Below, in pieces: positions 27,828-36,443 of a stretch of DNA of 64,000 nt; position 1 is the first letter of the stretch, and each line of letters begins with the position of its first letter. The stretch spans positions 1-64,000 of the forward strand of contig JAEXYH010000083.1 in assembly GCA_023451735.1 (NCBI GenBank), in the 5' to 3' direction. A program made the translations under genes and the position numbers. The notes under the pieces are model-generated. The model was given only the letters and a program-made list of their open reading frames with translations, did not search any database and had not been told where the DNA came from. Source of the stretch: Pseudomonadota bacterium. GTDB lineage: Bacteria > Pseudomonadota > Alphaproteobacteria > Rhizobiales > Rhizobiaceae.

Positions 27828-28913
27828 ATGACAAACCTCACATTGAAAAAAGTCAGAAAAAGCTTTGGAGGCCCTGAGATCATAAAGGGCGTGGATCTTG
27901 AAATCGAGCACGGCGAGTTTGTCGTTTTCGTTGGTCCCTCCGGCTGCGGAAAATCGACTTTGCTGCGGATGATCGCCGGCCTTGAACCCATTACTTCGGG
28001 TGAGCTCTCAATCGGTGGTGAGCGGATGAACGAAACGCGCGCTGCTGATCGCGGCATAGCCATGGTGTTTCAGTCCTATGCGCTCTACCCGCATATGAAT
28101 GTCTTCAAGAACATGTCTTTCGGTCTCGAGACCGCAGGCGTGGCCAGGCAGGAGATTGATAAGAAAGTCCGGAAGGCTGCAGATATTCTTCAGATAAGTC
28201 ATCTGCTGGATCGCAAACCCCGCGAACTCTCTGGTGGTCAACGTCAACGCGTGGCGATCGGCCGCGCGATCGTTCGGGATCCCAAGATCTTTCTCTTTGA
28301 TGAACCGCTATCCAATCTCGATGCAGAGTTGCGGGTGAGGACCCGTGTCGAGATCGCCAAGCTGCACCGTGATATTGGTGTCACGATGATTTACGTCACC
28401 CACGATCAGGTGGAGGCGATGACACTTGCAGACCGGATAGTGGTTCTGCGAGCGGGGATCATCGAACAGCATGGCACGCCCCTGGATATATACAACAAGC
28501 CGGCAAACCGTTTCGTTGCTGGCTTTATCGGTTCGCCGAGAATGAATTTCGTCGATGTAACCGCTGGTGCCAACGCTGCCGATAGCCTGACGGTGAAGCT
28601 CGCCGGCGAGACCATCGTTCTGCCGTCCTCAGACCGGAAAATTGTTCCCGACGAGCCGTTGTCGCTTGGCCTCAGGCCGGAGCACATCGTGTCCGGAGCC
28701 ACGGAAGGCATCCGCATCGGAGACATGACGGTGGAACATTTCGAACAGTTGGGCGGCCAAACCATCGCCTATGGCCATCTCGGGGACAAACAGCCGTTGT
28801 CGGTGATCATCGATGGCCAAAGGCACTTTCATGACAGCGAGGTCATCCCTGTCAGCATCGCGGCCGAGCGGTGCCATCTGTTCGACCAGCGCGGCATTCG
28901 TATCAGCAACTGA
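27828..28913 (+). CDS. Sugar ABC transporter ATP-binding protein (UgpC/MsmK family)
   Basis: The 361-residue ATPase has Walker A GPSGCGKST, Q-loop FQSYALYPHMN, signature LSGGQRQRVAIGRAIV, Walker B IFLFDEP, D-loop SNLDAEL and switch histidine YVTHDQVEAM. A regulatory TOBE domain with LSLGLRPEHIV follows. It is very similar in pattern to the partial ATPase at the left edge of the window, as expected for the same family. Unusually, the ATPase lies before the binding-protein gene in this operon. Confidence 0.93.
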   Translation: MTNLTLKKVRKSFGGPEIIKGVDLEIEHGEFVVFVGPSGCGKSTLLRMIAGLEPITSGELSIGGERMNETRAADRGIAMVFQSYALYPHMNVFKNMSFGLETAGVARQEIDKKVRKAADILQISHLLDRKPRELSGGQRQRVAIGRAIVRDPKIFLFDEPLSNLDAELRVRTRVEIAKLHRDIGVTMIYVTHDQVEAMTLADRIVVLRAGIIEQHGTPLDIYNKPANRFVAGFIGSPRMNFVDVTAGANAADSLTVKLAGETIVLPSSDRKIVPDEPLSLGLRPEHIVSGATEGIRIGDMTVEHFEQLGGQTIAYGHLGDKQPLSVIIDGQRHFHDSEVIPVSIAAERCHLFDQRGIRISN

Positions 28914-28935
28914 ACATCTTAATCGGGAGGTAATC

Positions 28936-30219
28936 ATGCAAAACAGACGAGACTTCATGCGTAACGCGGCTCTGTGCGGCATTACGGCATCCTTATCAAC
29001 TCTGCCCGCGTTTCGTGCACACGCACAGGACGTCATGCGCTTGTTCTGGTGGGGACCGCAGGGCCGCGCGCAGCGTACCCTTGCGGTCGCCAAACTGTAC
29101 AACAGCAGGAATGCGGATGTCCGAATTAACGGCGAGGCCGGCGGTAGCGACTACTGGACGAAGCTTACGACGATGATGGCGGGCGGCAACGCGCCGGATA
29201 TCTTCCAGCTGGAACCCAGCCGCTTCGCAGACTATAGCCGCCGTTCGACAAATCTGCCCCTCAACGACTATGTAGGCGATATCATTCGCACGGACAAACT
29301 GTCCCCCGGCGTCATGGATTTGGGAACGGTCGACGGCAAGATTACCGGCATTCCGCTTTCGCTCAATGCGTTCGCCATGTTCTATGATACCGAAGCCTTC
29401 GAAAAGGCCGGCATCGCTCCCCCCACCCGAAAAACCACCTGGGACGACTTCGCCCGGATGTGCATCGATCTCACGAAAGCAGTCGATAAAAAGAATGTTT
29501 GGGCAGTCTCCAACGGTGCACGGTATAGCTACGCCCTGCAGGCCTTTCTCGAACAGCGAGGGAAGCAAATTTACTCCGCCGAGGGTGGAATAGGCTTCGA
29601 TCTCAAAGATGCCGAGGACTGGTACGGATATTGGGATAGTCTCGACAAGGCCGGCGGGTGCGTCGGGGCAGAGATTCAGGCCCTCGATAAGTCCAACGTC
29701 GACTCCAACCCGATGACGAGAGGCAACTCCCTCATCGTGCTGGGCTTCTCCAACCAGCTCACGGCATATCAGGCCGTAGTGAAGTCTCGTCTGGCAATAA
29801 GCACGCTTCCTGTCACCAGCCCGGACGGACCGTCGGGCCATTTCTATCGTCCGGGCCTGCTCTGGTCCATTGCGCCCACGGCCAAGAAACCCGAACTTGC
29901 GGCTCAATTCATCGATTTCTTCATCAACGACGTCGAAGCCGGCAAGATCCTCGATGTGGAACGCGGTGTTCCCGTCAATGAGGACGTCAAGAGTGCAGTC
30001 CTCCCTCTGATCGACGAAAGCGCAAGGACCACCGTTGAATATGTCGACTCGCTGAAAGACTGGGTGATCCCCAATCCACCGGTCGTTCCTCTCGGTGCGA
30101 CGGAGTTCGACGAACGGGTCCTGCGCCCCATCGCCGACTGGGTAGCCTTCGGGAAGCGGACGCCAAAGGAGGCTGCTGCGGAAGTGGTATCTTCAGCCAA
30201 GAGAATTCTCAGAGGCTGA
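28936..30219 (+). CDS. Extracellular sugar-binding protein of ABC importer
   Basis: From ATG 28936, behind GGGAGG, the protein has 427 residues. The start region NRRDFMRNAALCG carries a twin-arginine-like motif before a hydrophobic stretch and an AHA cleavage site, so export may use Tat. The mature part is a family 1 solute-binding protein (LFWWGPQGRAQRTLAVAKLYN, DIFQLEPSRFADYSRR, GIPLSLNAFAMFYDTEAFEKAG). It delivers the oligosaccharide to the permeases just upstream. The ligand is inferred to be a uronate-containing oligosaccharide from the flanking GH88 and DUF2264 genes. Confidence 0.9.
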   Translation: MQNRRDFMRNAALCGITASLSTLPAFRAHAQDVMRLFWWGPQGRAQRTLAVAKLYNSRNADVRINGEAGGSDYWTKLTTMMAGGNAPDIFQLEPSRFADYSRRSTNLPLNDYVGDIIRTDKLSPGVMDLGTVDGKITGIPLSLNAFAMFYDTEAFEKAGIAPPTRKTTWDDFARMCIDLTKAVDKKNVWAVSNGARYSYALQAFLEQRGKQIYSAEGGIGFDLKDAEDWYGYWDSLDKAGGCVGAEIQALDKSNVDSNPMTRGNSLIVLGFSNQLTAYQAVVKSRLAISTLPVTSPDGPSGHFYRPGLLWSIAPTAKKPELAAQFIDFFINDVEAGKILDVERGVPVNEDVKSAVLPLIDESARTTVEYVDSLKDWVIPNPPVVPLGATEFDERVLRPIADWVAFGKRTPKEAAAEVVSSAKRILRG

Positions 30220-30240
30220 GAAACTATGGTGCCAATCTGC

Positions 30241-30260
30241 GGGGCAGGGCTTCCTGCCTC
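30241..30260 (+). terminator. Stem-loop after sugar-binding protein gene
   Basis: GGGGCAGG (30241-30248) pairs with CCTGCCTC (30253-30260) around GCTT, with one wobble pair. It lies between the binding-protein stop and the DUF2264 start and may limit read-through. Confidence 0.45.
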
Positions 30261-30283
30261 GCTAGTCCAACAAGGAAACTCAA

Positions 30284-32125
30284 ATGGCGGCTCCAATCTT
30301 TCCTGACAGACTGTTTAATCCCTGGGCAGATAATCCTCTAAAGTCCCGCGGCGATGTGGAGCGCGCACTGAAGGCACTGGTGACACCAGTGGAAAGCTAT
30401 CGGTCCTCCGGCGGTGCACGCGTGCGGCTGGAGCCGGCAGCAGCACATTTCGACGAGGAGTCTGCTGATCTGGAAGGTTTTTCCCGATTGTTGTGGGGGC
30501 TCGCGCCTGCACAGGTTGGTGGAGCTGACTGGATCGACTGGGCGCCAATTGCTAGCGGTCTTGCACATGGCTGCGATCCGAACCATCCGGAATACTGGGG
30601 AGATCCAGCACATCGCAGCCAACGTCTCGTGGAACTTGCGGCGATTGGTTTTGCATTGCGTCTTGTACCGGATCGTATTTGGGAGCCCTTATCCGCCGAC
30701 CAACGGAAAAATGTTGCAAGCTACCTTCTGCAAAGCCACCGCCTGGAGTTCGTTGACAACAACTGGATGTTCTTCCGGCTGATGATCAGCATGGGACTTC
30801 AGCATGTCGGTGTTGATGTAGATACGAGCCTCGACATGGTTTACGTCGAGCGCCTGGATCACTTCTATCTCGGCAAAGGATGGTATCGCGACGGACCTAA
30901 TCGGCGTGCCGACCACTATATTCCGTTTGCCTTCCACTATTACGGTCTAATTTTGGCGACCCTTCATGGCGGACCGTGGACGGATCGATATCGCGAACGA
31001 GCCGGTTTGATCGCGACTGACATAACCCACTGGTTTGCGGATGATGGTCCGGCTCTGTGCTTTGGTCGCTCGATGACCTATCGTTTTGCAATTGCCGGTT
31101 TTTTCGGGGCATTGGCGCTCGCCGGCGATCAAAAAGTCACGTCCGGGCAGCAGAAAGGCTACTATCTGCGGAATCTGAGATGGTGGGCGAAGCACCAGTT
31201 TGCTGACCGTGATGACATCCTCCCCGTCGGTTACGGCTACTCCAACCTGCTTATGTCGGAACCCTACAATTCTGCTCAATCACCGTATTGGGCGTTGAAA
31301 GCGTTCTTGCCGTTGATGTTTCCCGAACAGCACCCGTTCTGGTCATCGGCAGAAGAGGCGCCTGTTCCGTTTGACGATATTGTCGTGCAGAAGGAAATCG
31401 GTTTCGTTATTGCGCATCCTGGCGGAGATTCGGTTGCGCTTTCGAGCGGACAAGAAGCATCGCCTACGGCATCCTGGCTCCGCTGCGGAGCCGAAAAATA
31501 TGCGAAGTTCGCTTATTCGGCTCGGTGTGGCTTCAACATCGAAAACGACCCCTGCCGCTTTGACAATGCTGTACTGGACAACATGCTCGGTTTCAGCGAG
31601 GACGGCCGGCATTTTCGCGTGCGTGAGGCAAACGATGCAGTCAGCTTGGCGGGTGATGTTCTATTTTCCCGTTGGTCCCCGTATCGTGATGTCTCGGTCG
31701 AAACCTGGATATACTGGGACCAAGCCTATCACGTCCGGGTTCATTGCATTGAGACCCCTCGTCCGCTTCTGACCAAGGAGGGCGGTTTTGCGATATCGGC
31801 ATCTCCAGAACTTGAGGTCGAGGACGATGTTGGATCGGCAGTTGCGTCGACGGTCAATGTTACCTCGGCCTTGTTTGACATCGGATCATCGCTCACAAGA
31901 CAAGGCCGCTGTCATCTGGCCGGCCCCAATACCAATCTCGTATCGCCGCGCACGGTGGTCCCTCAATTGAGTGCGACAATACCCTCGGGTGTAAGTTCGC
32001 TGGCTACTGCCGTCCTGATCGGACACAAAGCCAGGACCGCACTTCCAATCGCTCGCGCCCTCGATGAACTTCGAGATCTTGTCGCTGTGGCGGGAAGTGA
32101 AATTCCAATCTTCTCGCTAAGTTGA
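30284..32125 (+). CDS. DUF2264 domain protein (GH154-like glycosidase candidate)
   Basis: The 613-residue protein begins with NPLKSRGDVERALKALV and contains SADLEGFSRLLWGLAP, HPEYWGDPAHRSQRLVELAAIGFAL and NNWMFFRLMISMGLQ, the pattern of DUF2264 proteins with an alpha-barrel fold. Some relatives have been placed among glycoside hydrolases acting on glucuronides (GH154). No signal peptide is seen, so it should be cytoplasmic like the GH88 enzyme encoded across the operator. AAGGAA precedes the ATG. It probably trims the imported oligosaccharide. The assignment of activity rests on family and neighbourhood, not on recognised catalytic residues. Confidence 0.85.
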   Translation: MAAPIFPDRLFNPWADNPLKSRGDVERALKALVTPVESYRSSGGARVRLEPAAAHFDEESADLEGFSRLLWGLAPAQVGGADWIDWAPIASGLAHGCDPNHPEYWGDPAHRSQRLVELAAIGFALRLVPDRIWEPLSADQRKNVASYLLQSHRLEFVDNNWMFFRLMISMGLQHVGVDVDTSLDMVYVERLDHFYLGKGWYRDGPNRRADHYIPFAFHYYGLILATLHGGPWTDRYRERAGLIATDITHWFADDGPALCFGRSMTYRFAIAGFFGALALAGDQKVTSGQQKGYYLRNLRWWAKHQFADRDDILPVGYGYSNLLMSEPYNSAQSPYWALKAFLPLMFPEQHPFWSSAEEAPVPFDDIVVQKEIGFVIAHPGGDSVALSSGQEASPTASWLRCGAEKYAKFAYSARCGFNIENDPCRFDNAVLDNMLGFSEDGRHFRVREANDAVSLAGDVLFSRWSPYRDVSVETWIYWDQAYHVRVHCIETPRPLLTKEGGFAISASPELEVEDDVGSAVASTVNVTSALFDIGSSLTRQGRCHLAGPNTNLVSPRTVVPQLSATIPSGVSSLATAVLIGHKARTALPIARALDELRDLVAVAGSEIPIFSLS

Positions 32126-32139
32126 AGGGATTGGGTGTT

Positions 32140-32760
32140 TCACGTCCCATTGCTCACGAAGATACTCACAGTCAGTTTCCACCATTTCACTGATGTAAGC
32201 TTTGCCTTCGTAGCTTCGCTCGAGCAGTCGGTTGAGGACTTCGGCTTGGCGTGAATTGAGATTGCGAGCGGCATGAACCGCCAGGAAACATTCTTTAGCA
32301 TGAGGTTGTCGAGGGACAGCAGCGCGTCGCCGAAAGCGTTGCAGGACACTCTAAGAGCCACTCGATCCGGCTCGTGATGTCGAGAGCCTCCTTGCCGGTG
32401 ATCGACTATAGGGCCTCATAATAGCCCATGCGTGATCTCTCAATCGCTGCAGACATGGAGAAATGTCTTCGGGCCTCCAGGCGCGCGAGCGTCCTATCAG
32501 CGGCTGTGCGAGTTATGTAGCCGCTGCCATTGCCGAAAGGATGAATCGCCCCAAACCAGAGATGGGCGATGCCTGCTTTGACGAGAGAATCAAGGTCGTG
32601 AGATCCGTCGAACCATTTGAGGAAGGCTGACATCCCGGCGTCGACGCGATCCGCCTGCGGAACAACATGGTGGGTTTTCTCGCACCCGAAATCACCGGAC
32701 ACGATTTCCATACGGCCGTCTGAGTCGTCGCGCCTATCGCCGGCTGTCCGAACGCCCCGG
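32140..32760 (-). pseudogene. Decayed fic gene (paralogue of the Fic gene at 42.9-44.1 kb)
   Basis: Reading leftwards, the translation shows RRDDSDGRMEIVSGDFG, then AHLWFGAIHPFGNGSGYITR and HFSMSAAIERSRMGYYEAL. After a stop and frame change comes LLSLDNLMLKNVSW. Each matches the intact Fic protein at 42941-44083 in order, but the AMPylation motif HPFGDGNGRITR has decayed to HPFGNGSGYITR, the frame is broken near 32362-32405, and the N-terminal third is missing or unrecognisable. No product is expected. Confidence 0.82.
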
Positions 32761-33218
32761 TGAAGTCGTCTTGGCGCGGCCGCTAACTCGAGGTAAAGCC
32801 GAGAAACGATTGGGCAGGCTGCTGAACTCGCCGCAGTCTCGGTGTCTCTTGGAGCCAATTGCCTGAAAAATCGTGTGACCTCTATCCGCCCTAGGCAGTA
32901 GCCTTTTGGTTCGAGACGCCGGGCTATATTGATGGAGCTGGACGCCAATGCCACTCCCTACGCGTCAAAGGTCCAAATTCCTCTCGTGTACTACCCTGAC
33001 GGCTCAACTTATCTCGGCGGGAGTTGCGCTTCGCCTGAGGCCTGACCTGCTTCCACGGCTCGGTGACAAGTGGCGCTACAAGCACGCGATTGTCGTTCGT
33101 CATGACAGCAGTTGAACATTCGCCTGACAACACTGTGTCAAAACGTCTCGAACCTCCAAAATCAACCCTTGGTGGCAAATCCAAACTTGCTGGTCATCGT
33201 GATGGGTGCTAGCGATTA
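32761..33218. other. Intergenic debris between fic pseudogene and GntR gene
   Basis: About 460 bases with no supportable gene. It probably includes the eroded 5' part of the fic pseudogene and the promoter of the GntR gene near its right end. Confidence 0.4.
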
Positions 33219-33226
33219 GACATGTC
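33219..33226. promoter_or_regulatory. Small palindrome at the GntR gene start (operator candidate)
   Basis: GACATGTC spans 33219-33226 and contains the first possible start codon (ATG 33222) of the GntR gene. GntR/FCD operators are short palindromes and often autoregulatory. If this is one, translation may start at ATG 33249 or 33267 instead. Confidence 0.3.
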
Positions 33227-34034
33227 AAACAGGTTAGACGGTTATTACATGTTTCAGAAAAACGAAATGTCCTCTTTGCCTCCGATGATTGCCGACGAGG
33301 CTGCTTTTCCTTCGCCGAGAAACGACGGATTGGCTGGGCAGGTCGTGACGTATATGCGCAGCTACATTGAAAAAAATCGGCTGAAGCCAGGTGATCGCCT
33401 GCCCGGGGAAGCAGAGATCGCCCGGGCACTCGGCGTCAGTCGTCCGGTAGTGCGCGAAGCCTCGCGTACGCTGCTGGCGCGTGGTCTCGTTGAGGTCGCT
33501 CCCGGCCGCGCACCGCGGGTCAGCAGGATGCGCGTCGGGCAGTTGCGTCATTTCTTCGAGGATGCGCTGATCACGGGGCAGGCCGATGCCAGGCATGTCC
33601 TTGAGGTTCGCCGGGGACTGGAGATCGAGATGGCGGCTCTTGCTGCCACGCGTCGCTCTCCGGAAATTGTCGATCGTCTGACAGAAATCGGTGCTGCCAT
33701 GGCTGAGCGTCTGCGAGCTCCCGAAGCGTTCGTCAGTCTGGATATGGAATTCCATCGCACGATCGCAGCGGCGTCGGCAAATCCGTTCTACGTCGTTCTT
33801 CTCGACGGTTGCCGTGCAGCTGTCGAGACGTCGATGGACGTCGGCCTGCGGCATCGATTTGGCGAGGCTGAACTACAAAGGGTGCAGGATCTGCACCAGC
33901 AAATCATCGATGGTGTCCGCAAAGGTGATGCTGATGCCGCTGCTCAGGCGATGACACGGCATTTCGATGATGCCTTGGCTGCGCTTTATCGGGCAGCTGC
34001 TGCGGACATACCCATAGGGATCAATCAAACCTAA
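33222..34034 (+). CDS. GntR family transcriptional regulator, FadR/FCD type
   Basis: Up to 270 residues. The winged helix-turn-helix (VVTYMRSYIEKNRLKPGDRLPGEAEIARALGVSRPVVREASRTLLARGLVEV) is followed by an all-helical FCD ligand domain containing HVLEVRRGLEIEMAALAA, LDMEFHRTIAAASANP and the metal-binding His in a late helix (HQQIIDGVRKGD). FCD regulators of this type respond to sugar acids such as galacturonate or fructuronate. It precedes the uronate transport and catabolism genes by 15 bases and probably represses them. The start is uncertain (33222, 33249 or 33267); none has a good ribosome site. Confidence 0.88.
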   Translation: MSNRLDGYYMFQKNEMSSLPPMIADEAAFPSPRNDGLAGQVVTYMRSYIEKNRLKPGDRLPGEAEIARALGVSRPVVREASRTLLARGLVEVAPGRAPRVSRMRVGQLRHFFEDALITGQADARHVLEVRRGLEIEMAALAATRRSPEIVDRLTEIGAAMAERLRAPEAFVSLDMEFHRTIAAASANPFYVVLLDGCRAAVETSMDVGLRHRFGEAELQRVQDLHQQIIDGVRKGDADAAAQAMTRHFDDALAALYRAAAADIPIGINQT

Positions 34035-34049
34035 CATCAAGGTGCTAAA

Positions 34050-35366
34050 ATGTCTGAAACGGCGCACCCGGTAGAGCCCGGTGCAATGGCTACGGCTGTC
34101 CAGAAGATAGGTAATTATCGATGGACTATCTGTGCTCTGCTCTTCTTCTCAACGACCATCAATTATATGGACCGGCAGATCCTCGGCTTGCTGAAGCCCC
34201 TGTTGATGCAGGATCTCGGTTGGAGCGAAACCGATTTTGGCGACATCGTCGCCGTTTTTTCCCTAGCATACGCTTTCGGTTATGTCGGCATGGGCCGGTT
34301 CATGGACAAAGCCGGCGTCAAAATCGGCCTGCCAATCGCGGTTGCCGGCTGGAGCCTATTCGCGGCGCTGCATGGCCTGATGTCGACTGTGTTTGGCTTC
34401 AAGATCGCCAGAGGTGGTCTCGGACTAATGGAAGGCGGCAATTTCCCGGCATCTGTGAGCACCATTCGCGAATGGTTTCCAGCCAAGGAACGCGCCCTTG
34501 CCACCGGTATCTTCAACGCAGGCAGCAATATCGGTGCCGTTATCACTCCCATCATACTGCCGATCATGGTGGCATTGGTCGGCTGGCAGTTGGCGTTCGT
34601 AATCACCGGTGCGCTCGGCCTAATATGGGTCATTGCCTGGATGATTTTTTACGATCATCCGGCAAAACACCCACGGCTTTCCGCCGCGGAGCGCGCGTAT
34701 ATCACCAGCGACCCTTACGTACCGGAAAAACCAGTCCCGTGGATTTCTCTTCTCGGCTATCGCGGTACCTGGGCCTATCTGGTTGGAATGCTTCTATCCA
34801 GCCCGGTCTGGTGGTTTTACCTTAATTGGGTGCCTGGCTACCTCAACAAACAATTCGGCGTCAATATGATGGCGGCGATGGCGCCACTCGTAACGATCTA
34901 CTTCTTTGCCGATTTTGGCAGTATCGGCGGTGGTTGGTTGTCATCGCACCTCATCAAACGAGGCATGCGGACATTGAGAGCCCGCCGTATCGCTATCTTC
35001 ACTGCTGCTGCCTGTGTCGTGCCTGTCGCTTTTGTCTCCCAGGTCTCCAGTCTCTGGGCAGCGGTCGCGCTCATCAGTCTGGCTGCGGCCGCGCACCAGG
35101 GTTTCGCAGCGAACCTATACACGATCGTTTCCGATACGGTGCCCTCCAACGCGGTCAGTTCAGTTGTCGGTATCGGCGGTTTTGCAGCAGGCATCTGGGG
35201 AATGTTCACCGCACTTGCCATTGGGCGCATTCTGGACGCCTCGGGCGGCAACTACATGGTGCTGTTTATCGGCGCATCGAGCATCTACCCGATCGCGGTC
35301 ATCATCATGCATCTGATCTTGCCGAAATTCTCTCGCGCAGAAGCGCAGGCGCACGCTGTGTCCTAG
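34050..35366 (+). CDS. MFS hexuronate-type symporter (ExuT/ACS family)
   Basis: This 438-residue transporter has 12 predicted membrane segments. FFSTTINYMDRQILGLLKPLLMQDLGWSETDFG is the signature start of the anion:cation symporter family that includes ExuT. MEGGNFPASVSTIREWFPAKERALATGIFNAGSNIGAVI and GFAANLYTIVSDTVPSNAVSSVVGIGGF are also conserved. It likely imports a hexuronate with protons. It is the second gene of the GntR-led set, giving the locus a monomer route next to the ABC oligomer route at 26-30 kb. Confidence 0.92.
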   Translation: MSETAHPVEPGAMATAVQKIGNYRWTICALLFFSTTINYMDRQILGLLKPLLMQDLGWSETDFGDIVAVFSLAYAFGYVGMGRFMDKAGVKIGLPIAVAGWSLFAALHGLMSTVFGFKIARGGLGLMEGGNFPASVSTIREWFPAKERALATGIFNAGSNIGAVITPIILPIMVALVGWQLAFVITGALGLIWVIAWMIFYDHPAKHPRLSAAERAYITSDPYVPEKPVPWISLLGYRGTWAYLVGMLLSSPVWWFYLNWVPGYLNKQFGVNMMAAMAPLVTIYFFADFGSIGGGWLSSHLIKRGMRTLRARRIAIFTAAACVVPVAFVSQVSSLWAAVALISLAAAAHQGFAANLYTIVSDTVPSNAVSSVVGIGGFAAGIWGMFTALAIGRILDASGGNYMVLFIGASSIYPIAVIIMHLILPKFSRAEAQAHAVS

Positions 35367-35447
35367 CTTCCGGCAGGAGGCGTGCGGATCCCGGACGCCT
35401 CTAATCTTTCAATCAAATTTCTCCTAAGAATTTGTATCGAGGCAATC

Positions 35448-36101
35448 ATGAGTGACCAGGACCTATTCCAGACAATTCGCGCCGAGCTTTACACTCCGGT
35501 CGTTGGCGACATCCTCGACGATCTCGGTCTCTATCACCAGTTTCTCCCGCAGCCGATCCAGCCCATGCGTGCAGAGATGAAGCTTATCGGCCGTGCGATG
35601 CCGGTTGTGATGATTGATGTCTACGGACGCCAGGAAGAGCCATTTGGCAAGCTGACCGAGGCATTGGACCAACTGCAGCCAGGTGAGGTCTACCTTGCCA
35701 GTGGCGGCGAAATGCGCTGCGCCTATTGGGGCGAGATTCTGACTGCGACAGCTCGTGCACGAGGCGCCAATGGTGCTGTCGTCAATGGCTTTCACCGGGA
35801 TACTCCGATGGTGCTTGAACAGGACTGGCCGGTTTTCAGCCGTGGTCGCTACGCCCAGGATTCTGGAGTGAGGACCAAGGTCGTTGACTATCGATGCCCA
35901 ATCGAGATCGGTTCCGTTTGGATCGAGCCGGGCGATCTCATCTTTGGCGATCTGGACGGCGTCCTTGTTGTCCCCGCAAAATATGAGGCGGAGGTGATCG
36001 AACGGGCTCTCGTGAAAGCACGTGGCGAAAAGCTGGTGCGCAAGGAGATCGAAAACGGCCTCTCAAGCACGGCCGCCTTCCACAAATACGGCATTTTGTG
36101 A
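35448..36101 (+). CDS. RraA-family protein (aldolase/isomerase-like)
   Basis: From ATG 35448 the protein has 217 residues. It contains LYTPVVGDILDDLGLYHQFLP, GGEMRCAYWGEI and ANGAVVNGFHRDT, characteristic of the RraA/HMG-aldolase fold. The Arg-Asp pair (HRD) that binds substrate and metal is present. The acidic residue that follows two positions later in true class II pyruvate aldolases is not (RDTPM). It is thus more likely a sugar-acid isomerase, epimerase or dehydratase than an RNase E regulator or typical aldolase. It precedes the altronate dehydratase genes by 12 bases. Confidence 0.8.
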   Translation: MSDQDLFQTIRAELYTPVVGDILDDLGLYHQFLPQPIQPMRAEMKLIGRAMPVVMIDVYGRQEEPFGKLTEALDQLQPGEVYLASGGEMRCAYWGEILTATARARGANGAVVNGFHRDTPMVLEQDWPVFSRGRYAQDSGVRTKVVDYRCPIEIGSVWIEPGDLIFGDLDGVLVVPAKYEAEVIERALVKARGEKLVRKEIENGLSSTAAFHKYGIL

Positions 36102-36113
36102 CGGGAGGGTAAA

Positions 36114-36443
36114 GTGGCAATCATCTGCTTCAAGATCAACACTGCCGACAATGTCGTGACGATGCTTGCGGATATCGACAAGGGTGCAATCCTCATTGAG
36201 GAGAACGGACCGCTTGCCGCCGTCAGCGCCAGCCAGCCTGTCGAACTTGGTCACAAGGTCGCGGTAGCGGACATTGAAGAAGGCCTTCCGATCATCAAAT
36301 TCGGAGTCCCGATCGGTGTTGCGACGCAATCTATACGGCCGGGAGATTGGGTGCATCTCCACAACTGTCGAAGCCGCTTTGACATCCGCTCCGCCACGCT
36401 TGATCTGCACACCGGCGCAACTACGGACATCAGCTATGACTGA
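36114..36443 (+). CDS. Altronate dehydratase small subunit-like protein (UxaA N-terminal, SAF domain)
   Basis: The 109-residue protein starts at GTG 36114, supported by GGGAGG at 36103-36108. It corresponds to the N-terminal SAF domain of UxaA: FKINTADNVVTMLADIDKG, PLAAVSASQPVELGHKVAVADI, KFGVPIGVATQSIRPGDWVHLHNCRS. In this genome, as in many rhizobia, UxaA is split into two genes. The gene overlaps the large-subunit gene by eight bases, as expected for a complex. Together they dehydrate altronate or a related sugar acid to a 2-keto-3-deoxy acid. Confidence 0.85.
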   Translation: MAIICFKINTADNVVTMLADIDKGAILIEENGPLAAVSASQPVELGHKVAVADIEEGLPIIKFGVPIGVATQSIRPGDWVHLHNCRSRFDIRSATLDLHTGATTDISYD

